NCBI GenBank assembly: GCA_023150615.1
Contig: JAKLKO010000019.1
Span: 1 to 64,000 of the forward strand
Length of the DNA: 64,000 bases
Reading direction: 5' to 3'
Origin: Phycisphaerae bacterium
GTDB lineage: Bacteria > Planctomycetota > Phycisphaerae > UBA1845 > UTPLA1
The stretch's first letter is position 1, and the number at the start of each line of letters is the position of its first letter. The notes under the pieces are model-generated. The model made no database searches, was not told the origin of the DNA, and worked only from the letters and a program-made list of their open reading frames with translations. Positions 8,820 to 17,060 of this stretch are shown in pieces. The position numbers were made by a program, and so were the translations under genes.

Positions 8820-9755
8820 CTATTCGCCGGAACCGCCCGGCGCCGACGTGTCGGGGATCGTGCTGCCCGCGGGCGGCGCGGTGTCGGGGGCAGTTGCGCG
8901 AACGAATCGACTGCCGTCACCCGGAACGATGTCCGCCTCGGCCGCGCCGGGGAGCGGCGACTTTGCGGAGACGAGGAAGATCTCGACGCGTCGATTGCGC
9001 TCGTTTCCGCCGGTCGGCGGGTTCGCCTCTCGCGGTCGATGCTCGCCGTAGCCCATGCATCCCATGCGGGTGTAGTCGACGCCGTACTCGTGCAGCGCGA
9101 ACATGACGGCGATCGAGCGGAAGCACGAGAGGTGCCAGTTGGTGGGGAAACGCGCCGCGCTCTTGCGGATCGGGACGTTGTCGGTGTGGCCGACGATGAC
9201 GACCTCGAAGCCGGCGGCGGCGGGCGAGTTGACGATCTGGCTGAAGGCCTGGAGCGCCTGCTTGGCCTGTTCGCGGACGACGTCGCTGCCGAGGGCGAAG
9301 GTCAGGTCGCTCTTCCAGCGAACGACGCCCTTGGCGGGATCGTATTCGACGGTGTCGGGGTACTTGGCGGCGAATTCCTTGAGGGCCCTGTCAAGCTCGG
9401 GCGGGAGCTTGACCTCGACGACGTCGATCTTGCTGGGGAGTCCCTTGTTGAGGACGTCGTTCATTTTCGCGAGCAGGTCCTTGCTGTAGGCATCGAGTCG
9501 CGCGTTTTCGGTGCGCAGGTTGTCGGCGAGGGCCTGGAGCGTGTCCTTCTCGCGCTGCAACGTCTCGACCTGGTTGCGCAGGTCGTTGTTTCGACTTCGC
9601 TCGTCGGCCAGCTCGGTCTCCAGCCCGGCCAAGCGCGCGTTCGCGTTATCGAGCGTGAACTTGGTCCGCAGGTATTCATCGCGCGACACGCAGCCCACGC
9701 TCGACAGCGCCGCGATCAGCGACAACACGCACAGAGACAGCTTGCCCGATCTCAT
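8820..9755 (-). CDS. OmpA/MotB-domain lipoprotein with coiled coil
   Basis: The product has 311 residues. A lipoprotein signal peptide ends in the lipobox LSSVGC (Cys22). Residues about 30-105 form a coiled coil rich in Leu, Glu and Arg. The OmpA C-terminal peptidoglycan-binding domain follows (about 145-280), with VVIVGHTDNVPI, FPTNWHLSCFRS and RMGCMGYGEHRP...NERNRRVEI. The tail is rich in Pro, Ala and Thr. It probably tethers the outer membrane or envelope to peptidoglycan; the NWHLS pattern resembles MotB-like stator proteins, but no MotA is nearby. GGGAG lies just upstream of the ATG. Confidence 0.85.
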   Translation of the reverse strand: MRSGKLSLCVLSLIAALSSVGCVSRDEYLRTKFTLDNANARLAGLETELADERSRNNDLRNQVETLQREKDTLQALADNLRTENARLDAYSKDLLAKMNDVLNKGLPSKIDVVEVKLPPELDRALKEFAAKYPDTVEYDPAKGVVRWKSDLTFALGSDVVREQAKQALQAFSQIVNSPAAAGFEVVIVGHTDNVPIRKSAARFPTNWHLSCFRSIAVMFALHEYGVDYTRMGCMGYGEHRPREANPPTGGNERNRRVEIFLVSAKSPLPGAAEADIVPGDGSRFVRATAPDTAPPAGSTIPDTSAPGGSGE

Positions 9756-9877
9756 CGCAATCTCCCAATTCGTCGAAAGTTCCGCACCGCGGCGCCGTTC
9801 CGCCCCAGTTTCAAACGGGCCGGAATTATGCCGCCCGTCGCCGGTGCTGGCAAGCCGACGCGGCCGGCCGGGGCCGA

Positions 9878-10918
9878 TTATCGCGCGTCGCCGGGCGGCG
9901 CGGGGGGCGGTTCCGCCCGCGTCGGGCCATCGGGCAGCGTCGGCTCGACGAAGCGCAAGTCCACGGGATAGCGGCCGTTCCCGTCGTCGAGCACCCAGGT
10001 CCGCACGCTGGGCAGGACCCGGTCGAGCGTCTCCAGCAGGAGGCGCTGGCGGGTGACGTCGGGGGCGAGCCGGTACGAGGCGAGCTGCTGGAGAAAGCTC
10101 GACGCTTCGCCGCGTGCGCGAGCGAGGACCTGCGCGGCGTAGTCGCGGGCCGCCTGCACGCGTTCGAAGGCCTGCGCCCGAGCGGCGCGGATCGCGACGT
10201 CAGCCTCGTTTCCGGCGCGCTGGACGAGGCGCGCGTGGTAGTACCGCGCATCGGTCACGTCATTGAAAGCGGCGATGACGGCCTGCGGCGGCTCGACGGA
10301 CTGCACCGAGACGGACACCAGGCCGATGCCGCAGCCGTAATGGTCCAACCGCCGCTGCATCTGCTCGCGCCCTCGATCGCGCAGATCGACGCGCGCGCCG
10401 GTCAGGAGCTCATCGACCGGCCGGCGCGCGAGCGTCTCGACGAGCACGGCCTGGGCGACGACGCGGACGAGTTCGTCCGGCGCGACGCAGCGCAGGACGA
10501 AGGCGGCCGGATCGGTCACCTGATACTGTACGACGAGCGAGACCTTGAGGATGTTCGTGTCGCCGGACAACATGTCGGTGCGCGGGCTGGCGGTCATGGC
10601 GTCGACGTCGCCGCGGCTGATCCGCTCGCGGGCTTCGGCGTCGAAGCCGACGATGACGCGCCGGATCTGCGTGGTCTGGAGCCTGACGACGTTTCCGAGT
10701 GGCCAGGGCCAGGCGTAATGCGGTCCCGGCGGGACCTCGGCGGCGGTGAGCCGTCCGCCGAAGCGGACGACGGCGCGCTGGTCCGGCTCGACGAAGTAGA
10801 AGCCGCCGGCGAAATACGCGGCGACGGCAAGCGCAAGGATGCGTCGCCGCCAGCGTCGCCACGCGGCGTGGAAGCCGAGCGGTGCGCCGGGGGATCGCGA
10901 TGCGTTCGATTCGCTCAT
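9878..10918 (-). CDS. SPFH-domain membrane protein, HflK-like
   Basis: The product has 346 residues: one N-terminal transmembrane helix (about 27-45), then an SPFH/Band-7 domain starting at FVEPDQRAVVRFGGRL and PPGPHYAWPWPLG, then a long alpha-helical region (about 230-300). HflK with HflC forms a membrane cage around the protease FtsH in Escherichia coli. There is no FtsH gene in this window. It is the last gene of a three-gene run (13932 to 9878), starting 18 bases after the HflC-like gene. Residues KVSLVVQYQVTDPAAFVLR are typical of the family. Confidence 0.8.
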   Translation of the reverse strand: MSESNASRSPGAPLGFHAAWRRWRRRILALAVAAYFAGGFYFVEPDQRAVVRFGGRLTAAEVPPGPHYAWPWPLGNVVRLQTTQIRRVIVGFDAEARERISRGDVDAMTASPRTDMLSGDTNILKVSLVVQYQVTDPAAFVLRCVAPDELVRVVAQAVLVETLARRPVDELLTGARVDLRDRGREQMQRRLDHYGCGIGLVSVSVQSVEPPQAVIAAFNDVTDARYYHARLVQRAGNEADVAIRAARAQAFERVQAARDYAAQVLARARGEASSFLQQLASYRLAPDVTRQRLLLETLDRVLPSVRTWVLDDGNGRYPVDLRFVEPTLPDGPTRAEPPPAPPGDAR

Positions 10919-10936
10919 GGGCCCATGCGCCTTTCG

Positions 10937-11878
10937 TCAGCGTCGTTGCGCGGCCGGCCGGGTCGTCGGCGCGGCGGGAGCGGATGCGCCTTGCAGCCAG
11001 CGGAGGAAGCGGCTCTCCGGTGAGAGCACGAGGACCGTGTTTTCGTCGAACGACTTCGCGTAGGACTCGAGCGAGCGGAGGTACTCGAAGAACTCGGGGT
11101 CCTGCGAATGGGCCTCGCCGAAGATGCGCGTGGCCTCGGCGTCGGCCTCGCCGCGGATCCGCCGCGCGTGCTCGTCCGCCTCGGCGAGGATGCGGACTTC
11201 TTCGCCGCGGGCGGCGGCGCGAATCTTGGTCGCCTCTTCCTGGCCTTCGGCGCGGTACTGCGACGCGATCCGCTCGCGCTCGGCGCGCATGCGTTCGAAG
11301 ACGCTGCGGCGGTTCTGCTCCGGAAAGGCGATGCGCTGAATCTGGAAGTCGACGATCTCGATGCCGAAGTCGGCCCGGGCGCGGGCCTGGCAGCGATCGG
11401 TCACCGCGCGGACGTGCTGCGGCCACTTCCACGACTCGGCCTTGTCGCTGATCAGCTCCGCGAAGGGATGCGCACCGAGCATCGCGCCCAGCTCCGCCAA
11501 GACGAGGTCGGCGAGCCGCTCCTCGGCGCGGTTGGAGTCACGGACCGTCTGGAGGAAGCGCATGACGGCGTGCTCGTCGTTCGGGATGCGCCAGACCGTG
11601 TAGGTGCTGACGACGACGTTCTTCTTGTCCTGCGTGAGGAACTCATCGTTCGGCCGCGACGCCGTCGGCGTCTCGAACATCTGAAGTCGCCGATCGAAGC
11701 GGAGGACCGATTGGATCGGCTCCGGCCACTTGAAGCGCAGTCCGGCGGTCAGGACGGTACTGACCGGACGGCCGAACTGGGTCACGATCGCGACTTCGGT
11801 CTCGTTGACCTGATACGCGAAGGTCGACGCCCACCAGAGCAGCAGCGCCACCAGCACCCATGCGACGATCGAACGCAT
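10937..11878 (-). CDS. SPFH-domain membrane protein, HflC-like
   Basis: The product has 313 residues: an N-terminal transmembrane helix (about 4-22), SPFH domain (VNETEVAIVTQFGRPV, AGLRFKWPEPIQSVLRFDRR), and a C-terminal helical region with the HflC-like stretch MRAERERIASQYRAEGQEEA. A GTG at 11914 would add 12 residues and overlap the upstream stop as GTGA. The ATG at 11878 places the helix at the N-terminus, as in HflC, so I chose it; neither start has a clear ribosome-binding site. It is the middle gene of the permease-SPFH operon. Confidence 0.8.
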   Translation of the reverse strand: MRSIVAWVLVALLLWWASTFAYQVNETEVAIVTQFGRPVSTVLTAGLRFKWPEPIQSVLRFDRRLQMFETPTASRPNDEFLTQDKKNVVVSTYTVWRIPNDEHAVMRFLQTVRDSNRAEERLADLVLAELGAMLGAHPFAELISDKAESWKWPQHVRAVTDRCQARARADFGIEIVDFQIQRIAFPEQNRRSVFERMRAERERIASQYRAEGQEEATKIRAAARGEEVRILAEADEHARRIRGEADAEATRIFGEAHSQDPEFFEYLRSLESYAKSFDENTVLVLSPESRFLRWLQGASAPAAPTTRPAAQRR

Positions 11879-11910
11879 CACATCACCCGAGCGGATTCCG
11901 GCCGCGACGA

Positions 11911-13932
11911 TCACGGCGACGGAATCGGCAGTTCCTCGCGCGCCGCCGGGCGGACCCAGAGTTCCAGCGGTCGACCGCCGGCGCGGTCGACGCGGAGGTA
12001 CTTCCGCACTCGCGGAAGGACCTGGTCCAGCATTTCGTGATAGAGCCGCACGCGCGTCACCTGCGCGAATCGGCGCGCCGCTTCCGACACGCGGCGAAAC
12101 ACGTCCGCCTCCGCGCGAGCCAGCCGGCGCGTGCGGTCGGCCTCGGCCTGCACGGAGATCCGGGCGGCGGCGGCGTTTCCGCGGGCGACGGGGATGAGTC
12201 CCGCGCGGTGGGCGAGGGCCATGTCGATCTGGGCGGCGCGGTCCTCCAGGGCGCTGGCGACGTCTCGGAAGGCGTCATGCACTTCCGGCGGCGCGTGCAC
12301 GTCGAGGAAGCGGAAGTCGTCGATCCGGACGCCGCTTCCGGCGGCATCGCAGTGGCGCTGGAGGACGTCGCGAATGCGCGACTCGGCGGCGGGACGATCG
12401 GTCGTGTAGACGCCGTCGATGGTGGCGCGGCTGAGGACCTCGCGGCAGGCGGCGCGGGTCGCGGCGCGGACGAACCCATCGACGTCGCGGAAACCAAAGG
12501 CGAAATCGAGGAGGCGCTGCGGCTCGACGCTCCAATGCGTCGCGTAGCGGACCGAGGCGATGTTTTCGTCGCCGAGCCACTGCCAGGTGGTCGATTCGAC
12601 GTCGGCGGGCAGCGTGCTCGCGCCGGCGGGTGCGACGCCGAAGACCTCGCGGCGGACGCGCTCGACCGCGATGCGCTGCATCGAGCCGATCGGCCACGGT
12701 CCGGTCCAGTAGAGTCCCGGCGGGACGGGATCGCCGACGCGTTTTCCGAATCTCAGGACGAGACCGCGCTCGTCCGGCTGAACGATGGCGAGGCCGCTGA
12801 GGACATAGGCGCCGAGGACGAGCAGCACGACGACGCGCGTGGCGGCGGACGGGCTCCAGTTCAGCGAGAGCAGGCGGTTTGCGATCGGGGCCAGGCGACC
12901 GGCCCAGCCCTGCCGCAGCAGGCTGGCGGCGCACATCGCAAGGAAGATGATTGCGCCGGCGGTCTTGATCGAGTCCGGCAGGTACGGCTCGTCGAGCACG
13001 CGGATGCCTCGCGCGGGACCCCATCTCGCAGGCCACCGGTCGAGCGCGACGCCGGCCGCGACGGTGACGATGGCGATGCTCGAGAGGTAGACGATGACGG
13101 CGCGGCGTCCGATCTGCCGCAGCAGGACGGCGATCGAGCCGAGATTGGTGGCGGGTCCGACGAGCAGGAAGACGAGCGCTGCGCCGGGGCTGATACCGTT
13201 GGCGATGAGCGCCGCGGCGATGGGCGTCGACGCCTCGGCGCAGACGTAGAGCGGGATGCCGATCGCGAGCATGACGGCCATGGCAATCCACGGGTTCGCC
13301 AGCGCGGGGCTCGCGACCCAGCCGGCGAAATACACGTTGATGGCCGCGGCGATGAGGACGCTGAGGAGGATCCAGCCGGAGATGTCATCGAGCAGATCGA
13401 CGAACGCGAAGCGCAGTCCGTCGCGGAGGCCGCCGCGCGACGAGGCATCGAGTTCGTGCACATGGGTGGCGAGGTCGGGCTCGTCGGTCCGCGTCGGGTC
13501 CGCGGCGTCGGTGGTCGGTCGCCGGCGCTCGATGAGGTTCTGCACGATTCCGGCGACTAGCGCGGTGACGCAGGCGGTGACGGGGCGGACGATGGCGAGG
13601 AGCGGGCCGAGCAGACCGTAGGTGAGCAGGACGGATTGGATGCTCGTCTCGGGCGTCGAGATGAGGAACGAGAGGACCGCGCCCTTGCTCGCGCCGCGCC
13701 GACGGAGCGTCATGGCCGCGGGCAGGACGCTGCACGAGCAGAGCGGCAGCGGCGCGCCGATGAGTGTGGCCCAGACGACGGAGCGCGTTCCGCGCCGACT
13801 GAGCAGCGCAGCGGCCCGACCCCCGCTGAGCCAGGCGTGGAGCAGCGCGGCGATGAGCAGTCCGCCGACAACGAAGATCGCCGCTTCGCGGAGGACGTTC
13901 CAGGTTTCGAGCCAGAATCCGTCGGGCCACAT
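11911..13932 (-). CDS. Permease (DUF318/SO_0444-type) fused to an HflK-like SPFH domain
   Basis: This 673-residue protein joins two families. Residues 1-about 295 form an eight- to ten-helix permease of the DUF318 type (as in ArsP and SO_0444-like metal efflux). It has the cysteine motif LPLCSCSVLP (Cys65, Cys67) with STPETS at about 92, mirrored in the second half by Cys231 in YVCAEASTP and by VGPATNL. More helices follow (about 325-385). Residues 384-660 are an SPFH domain, beginning VQPDERGLVLRFGKRV and PPGLYWTGPWPIG, with the helical tail. The downstream genes are separate SPFH proteins, so the encoded unit has one transporter and three SPFH chains. The transported substrate is inferred only from the family. 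Confidence 0.85.
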   Translation of the reverse strand: MWPDGFWLETWNVLREAAIFVVGGLLIAALLHAWLSGGRAAALLSRRGTRSVVWATLIGAPLPLCSCSVLPAAMTLRRRGASKGAVLSFLISTPETSIQSVLLTYGLLGPLLAIVRPVTACVTALVAGIVQNLIERRRPTTDAADPTRTDEPDLATHVHELDASSRGGLRDGLRFAFVDLLDDISGWILLSVLIAAAINVYFAGWVASPALANPWIAMAVMLAIGIPLYVCAEASTPIAAALIANGISPGAALVFLLVGPATNLGSIAVLLRQIGRRAVIVYLSSIAIVTVAAGVALDRWPARWGPARGIRVLDEPYLPDSIKTAGAIIFLAMCAASLLRQGWAGRLAPIANRLLSLNWSPSAATRVVVLLVLGAYVLSGLAIVQPDERGLVLRFGKRVGDPVPPGLYWTGPWPIGSMQRIAVERVRREVFGVAPAGASTLPADVESTTWQWLGDENIASVRYATHWSVEPQRLLDFAFGFRDVDGFVRAATRAACREVLSRATIDGVYTTDRPAAESRIRDVLQRHCDAAGSGVRIDDFRFLDVHAPPEVHDAFRDVASALEDRAAQIDMALAHRAGLIPVARGNAAAARISVQAEADRTRRLARAEADVFRRVSEAARRFAQVTRVRLYHEMLDQVLPRVRKYLRVDRAGGRPLELWVRPAAREELPIPSP

Positions 13933-13948
13933 GCGAATGTCGGGGGCG

Positions 13949-13954
13949 ATTCTA
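13949..13954 (-). promoter_or_regulatory. -10 box TAGAAT of the permease-SPFH operon
   Basis: TAGAAT lies 16 bases before the ATG at 13932, giving a predicted leader of about 9 bases. There is no Shine-Dalgarno sequence and the -35 is weak. Confidence 0.4.
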
Positions 13955-14023
13955 CGGTGAATCGAGTTCGGCCGACAGCGCGTTCAACGGGCGGTCGACG
14001 CGGCGTCGGGGCGGAGTCGGCGG

Positions 14024-14049
14024 GTCGCGCGATCGGCGATGCGCGCGAC
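14024..14049 (-). terminator. Hairpin downstream of the TSP3-repeat gene
   Basis: Perfect 8-bp stem GTCGCGCG / CGCGCGAC with a 10-base loop, 33 bases after the stop of the minus-strand gene ending at 14082. There is no T tract, so termination is inferred from position. Confidence 0.4.
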
Positions 14050-14081
14050 GCGCGGCGCGGGTCGTCGCTCGGGCATGGGAT

Positions 14082-15638
14082 TCAGTGGCGGCGGCGATGT
14101 GCGATCATCGCGGCGAAGAGCGCCGCGAGGGTGATGGGGAGGAAACCCGCGGCGAGCGTTCCGCAGAGCGCGGACCGCGCAAAGCCGAAGGCCAGGACCT
14201 GCTGGAGAAAATCGGGATCGACGATGGCGCCGACGCCGCCGGGATTGGGCCGGCCGACGGGCGGCGCTTCGCAGACGTCGCCGAGGCCGTTGGCGTTCGT
14301 GTCGAGCTGATCAGCGTTCGCGGCGTCCGGGCAGTTGTCGATCAAGTCACGAATGCCGTCGCCGTCGGCGTCGGCGAGGTCGTCCTGCCCGGGGGCGAGA
14401 TCGAGGCAATCGGGCACCGTGTCTGCATCGGTGTCGGCGTCGCTGACGCCGCAGCCGCACGCACCGGGCGAGAGCTTCGCGGGATCGGACGGACAGCCGT
14501 CGAGGCAATCATCGACGCCGTCTGCGTCCGAATCTCCGGACATCGGACAGGCATCGAGACAATCGGGGATGGCGTCGCCGTCTGCGTCGGCGAGATCGTC
14601 GCTGCCGGGGCAGAGGTCGCAGCCGTCGAAGTTGCCATCGGCGTCGGCGTCAACCGGGCAGCCATCGGCGTCGATCGGGCGGGCGCAGCGCGGCGTTCCG
14701 TGGCATCGATCGGCGTCGTTGAGGACGCCGTCGCCGTCTTCGTCGACGAGCGAGCATCCATCGGCGTCGACGGCGTCGCCGGCGGGCGTCGACGCGCAGG
14801 CATCGCAGGCGTCGCCGTGCTTGTCGAAGTCGGCGTCGTGCTGATCCGGGTTCGCGACGAAGGGGCAGTTGTCCAACGTATTGGCGATCGCGTCCTCGTC
14901 CGAATCGAGGGCGAAGTTGGTGATCCGCAGCGCATCGATTGGTTCGACGTTGTGGATGGCGCCTTCGCTCGCCCCGACGAGCGACTCGGCGATCGCTTGC
15001 GCGGACGATGCGTCGGGCTGGTCGGAAACGAAGTGCATCAGCACCATCGTCTCGCCCGGCGCGAGATCGGCGGAGTAGGTCCAGGAAAGGGCCTCGCCGC
15101 CGTCGGGGCCGACGACGGACTCAACGCCGGTCGGCGCGGCCGGTCCCTGCACGACGAAGACCTTGACGCCGGATTCGGCATCGCCGCCGGACTCGGCGGT
15201 TGCGGCCCAGGTGTCGGCGGGTGATACGAGGATGTCACCGTCGGCGGACGCGACGACGACGGTGGGATGCGTCTGCGAGCGTCGCGCGGTGAGTCGGACG
15301 TTCGCGGTTTGCGGCGCGTCTCCGTCGTTGCGCACGATGCTGAGCCAGCGTGCGACGCGTTCCTGCGGCGCGACGAAGAGCTTTCGAGCGATGGTCAGGT
15401 CCGCGCACGACTCGGCGGCGAAGACGGACTGTCCATCGGCAACCGCGACCGGATCCGCTGCGTCGGCGGCGTAGTCCTGTCCGTTGACGCAGAGCGCGAG
15501 GCCGTATCCAGACACCGCGGGCGGCGGAGTGCCGGCGGGTGGATCCGCCGCCGCGTGGGCGTGGATAAGGAACGACAGCGCGAGCGCGGCCGGACCGCAG
15601 CGCGCTGAGGGGAGATGATGAGATGACAATGACGCCAT
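14082..15638 (-). CDS. Secreted thrombospondin type-3 repeat protein with C-terminal anchor
   Basis: The product has 518 residues. A signal peptide (about 1-30) is followed by a beta-rich N-terminal domain and then, from about residue 245, a run of acidic calcium-binding repeats of the thrombospondin type-3 kind (DNCPFVANPDQ, DADGDAIPDCLDACP, DNCPDAANADQ). The C-terminus has a Gly/Pro linker, a hydrophobic helix and basic residues (AHRRRH), a sorting-type tail without a PEP motif. It is probably a cell-surface, calcium-stabilised protein. The start at 15638 is chosen because it leaves the signal peptide at the N-terminus; an in-frame start at 15695 adds 19 residues. Confidence 0.75.
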   Translation of the reverse strand: MASLSSHHLPSARCGPAALALSFLIHAHAAADPPAGTPPPAVSGYGLALCVNGQDYAADAADPVAVADGQSVFAAESCADLTIARKLFVAPQERVARWLSIVRNDGDAPQTANVRLTARRSQTHPTVVVASADGDILVSPADTWAATAESGGDAESGVKVFVVQGPAAPTGVESVVGPDGGEALSWTYSADLAPGETMVLMHFVSDQPDASSAQAIAESLVGASEGAIHNVEPIDALRITNFALDSDEDAIANTLDNCPFVANPDQHDADFDKHGDACDACASTPAGDAVDADGCSLVDEDGDGVLNDADRCHGTPRCARPIDADGCPVDADADGNFDGCDLCPGSDDLADADGDAIPDCLDACPMSGDSDADGVDDCLDGCPSDPAKLSPGACGCGVSDADTDADTVPDCLDLAPGQDDLADADGDGIRDLIDNCPDAANADQLDTNANGLGDVCEAPPVGRPNPGGVGAIVDPDFLQQVLAFGFARSALCGTLAAGFLPITLAALFAAMIAHRRRH

Positions 15639-15866
15639 GCGGCCCTTTGAAACGAGGAACCGTATGGTAGCGGGTTTGCGGGCGGTTGCCAGCATTAAGT
15701 CCCGGCGGGCGAGCGGCGAAGTGTCGATTGAAGGCGGTGGCGAGGGTCACCGAAATCGGCTGAGTCCGCGTAATCGCGGTGGCGACAGGCAGTGCGCTGG
15801 ACTTGCGGTGTGAAATGCGGTTCATGGCCGGACCGAATGCCGGCCTCCGCACATGCGAGTCGTTCC

Positions 15867-15896
15867 TTGAACTGGCGGGCGGCGTTCGGGTATCGT
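15867..15896 (+). promoter_or_regulatory. Predicted promoter of the PEP-CTERM propeller gene
   Basis: TTGAAC (15867-15872), an 18-base spacer and TATCGT (15891-15896), followed by a leader of about 70 bases ending in a GAGGAGAGAG ribosome-binding region. Confidence 0.45.
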
Positions 15897-15973
15897 TGTG
15901 CTTGGGTCCGGGGAGCACACGCCACGGCCCGGTCGATTGGGGGCGTTCGCCTCGATCGAAGAGGAGAGAGAAG

Positions 15974-16909
15974 ATGAATACACGCGCTTTTGTGTTCCGG
16001 CCGTCGTTCCGCGCTCTGGCCGTCGTGATGGCCGCGGTGATGCCCGCGGCGGTCGCGCAGGGTCAGTTGTTCGTCTCGAGCGATTTCTTCGATGTCGTGA
16101 GCGAGTACGTGCCAACGTTGGGGGCGTTGGTCGGGCCGTTCGCGTCGTCGGTGAACGGCAGCGGGCAGCTCGCGGTGAAGCTGAACGCGGCCGGAACGCG
16201 GATGCTTGTCGGGCATTTTGACGGCGGGGTGGATGAATTCGACGCTATCAGCGGCGCGTACATCAAGACGTACAACGGCGGAAGCGGAGTGGGGACGCAG
16301 TGGGCGGGCCTCTACGCGCCGACCGGCAACGTCTACATCAGCAGTTGGGCCACGAACGACGTGCGCGAGTACGACGCCGTCACGGGCGCGTTCATCCGCG
16401 TCGTGACGCCGGTTCCGTCGCCGGCGGACATGCGGATCGGCCCGAACGGCAACCTGTACATCTGCGGCTTCGGTTTCGGATTCGTGATGGAGGTGGATGC
16501 GATCACCGGGGCGTTCGTGAATCAGTGGTCGCTGCCGGCGCAGGCCCAGGCGAACGACATCGAGTTCCTGCCCAGCGGCGAGATCCTCGTCACGGCGATG
16601 CGATCGAACCAGGTCTACCGGTATGACACGTCGTACAACCTGCTCGGCTCGTTCAGCGGGACCGGATGGGGGAATCCGCACGGGATCGAGATCAGCCCGT
16701 TCGATGGGAATATCTACGTTGTCGACGGCGTGTCATCGCAGGTGCACATGTTCGATCCCGTCACGTTCAGCGAGCTGAACAGCGCGCATCTGACGCCGTC
16801 ACCGGGCGGAAAGATCGTCGACCTCGCGTTCCGCGTGCCGGAGCCGACGACGCTGGGGCTGCTCCTATCGGCGCTGGCGTGGGTTCGGGTGCGGGGGAAG
16901 AGGCGGTAG
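15974..16909 (+). CDS. PEP-CTERM secreted beta-propeller protein
   Basis: The product has 311 residues. A signal peptide (MAAVMPAAVAQG, about 1-28) precedes a repeated NHL/SMP-30-like propeller: units such as DVREYDAVTGAFIRV, MEVDAITGAFVNQW and YRYDTSYNLLGSF recur about every 40 residues. The tail is a canonical PEP-CTERM signal: VPEPTTLGLLLSALAW followed by basic residues. Such tails are recognised by an exosortase, which is not encoded here. The ATG at 15974 follows a strong purine-rich ribosome-binding site; longer upstream in-frame starts would bury the signal peptide. The ligand or role at the cell surface is unknown. Confidence 0.85.
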   Translation: MNTRAFVFRPSFRALAVVMAAVMPAAVAQGQLFVSSDFFDVVSEYVPTLGALVGPFASSVNGSGQLAVKLNAAGTRMLVGHFDGGVDEFDAISGAYIKTYNGGSGVGTQWAGLYAPTGNVYISSWATNDVREYDAVTGAFIRVVTPVPSPADMRIGPNGNLYICGFGFGFVMEVDAITGAFVNQWSLPAQAQANDIEFLPSGEILVTAMRSNQVYRYDTSYNLLGSFSGTGWGNPHGIEISPFDGNIYVVDGVSSQVHMFDPVTFSELNSAHLTPSPGGKIVDLAFRVPEPTTLGLLLSALAWVRVRGKRR

Positions 16910-17060
16910 GCTGGATCAGAATCGGCGCGTGACTCCGTCGGCGGGTTTTTCATTCCGGATCGACGAATTCGGGATTTCTCATTCACGAATCTGCAATCGC
17001 CAATCTCCCGACGCCCGCCGGCGAGTCGGCGCCTGCAGCCCATAGCGTCCAGCCGAAAAC

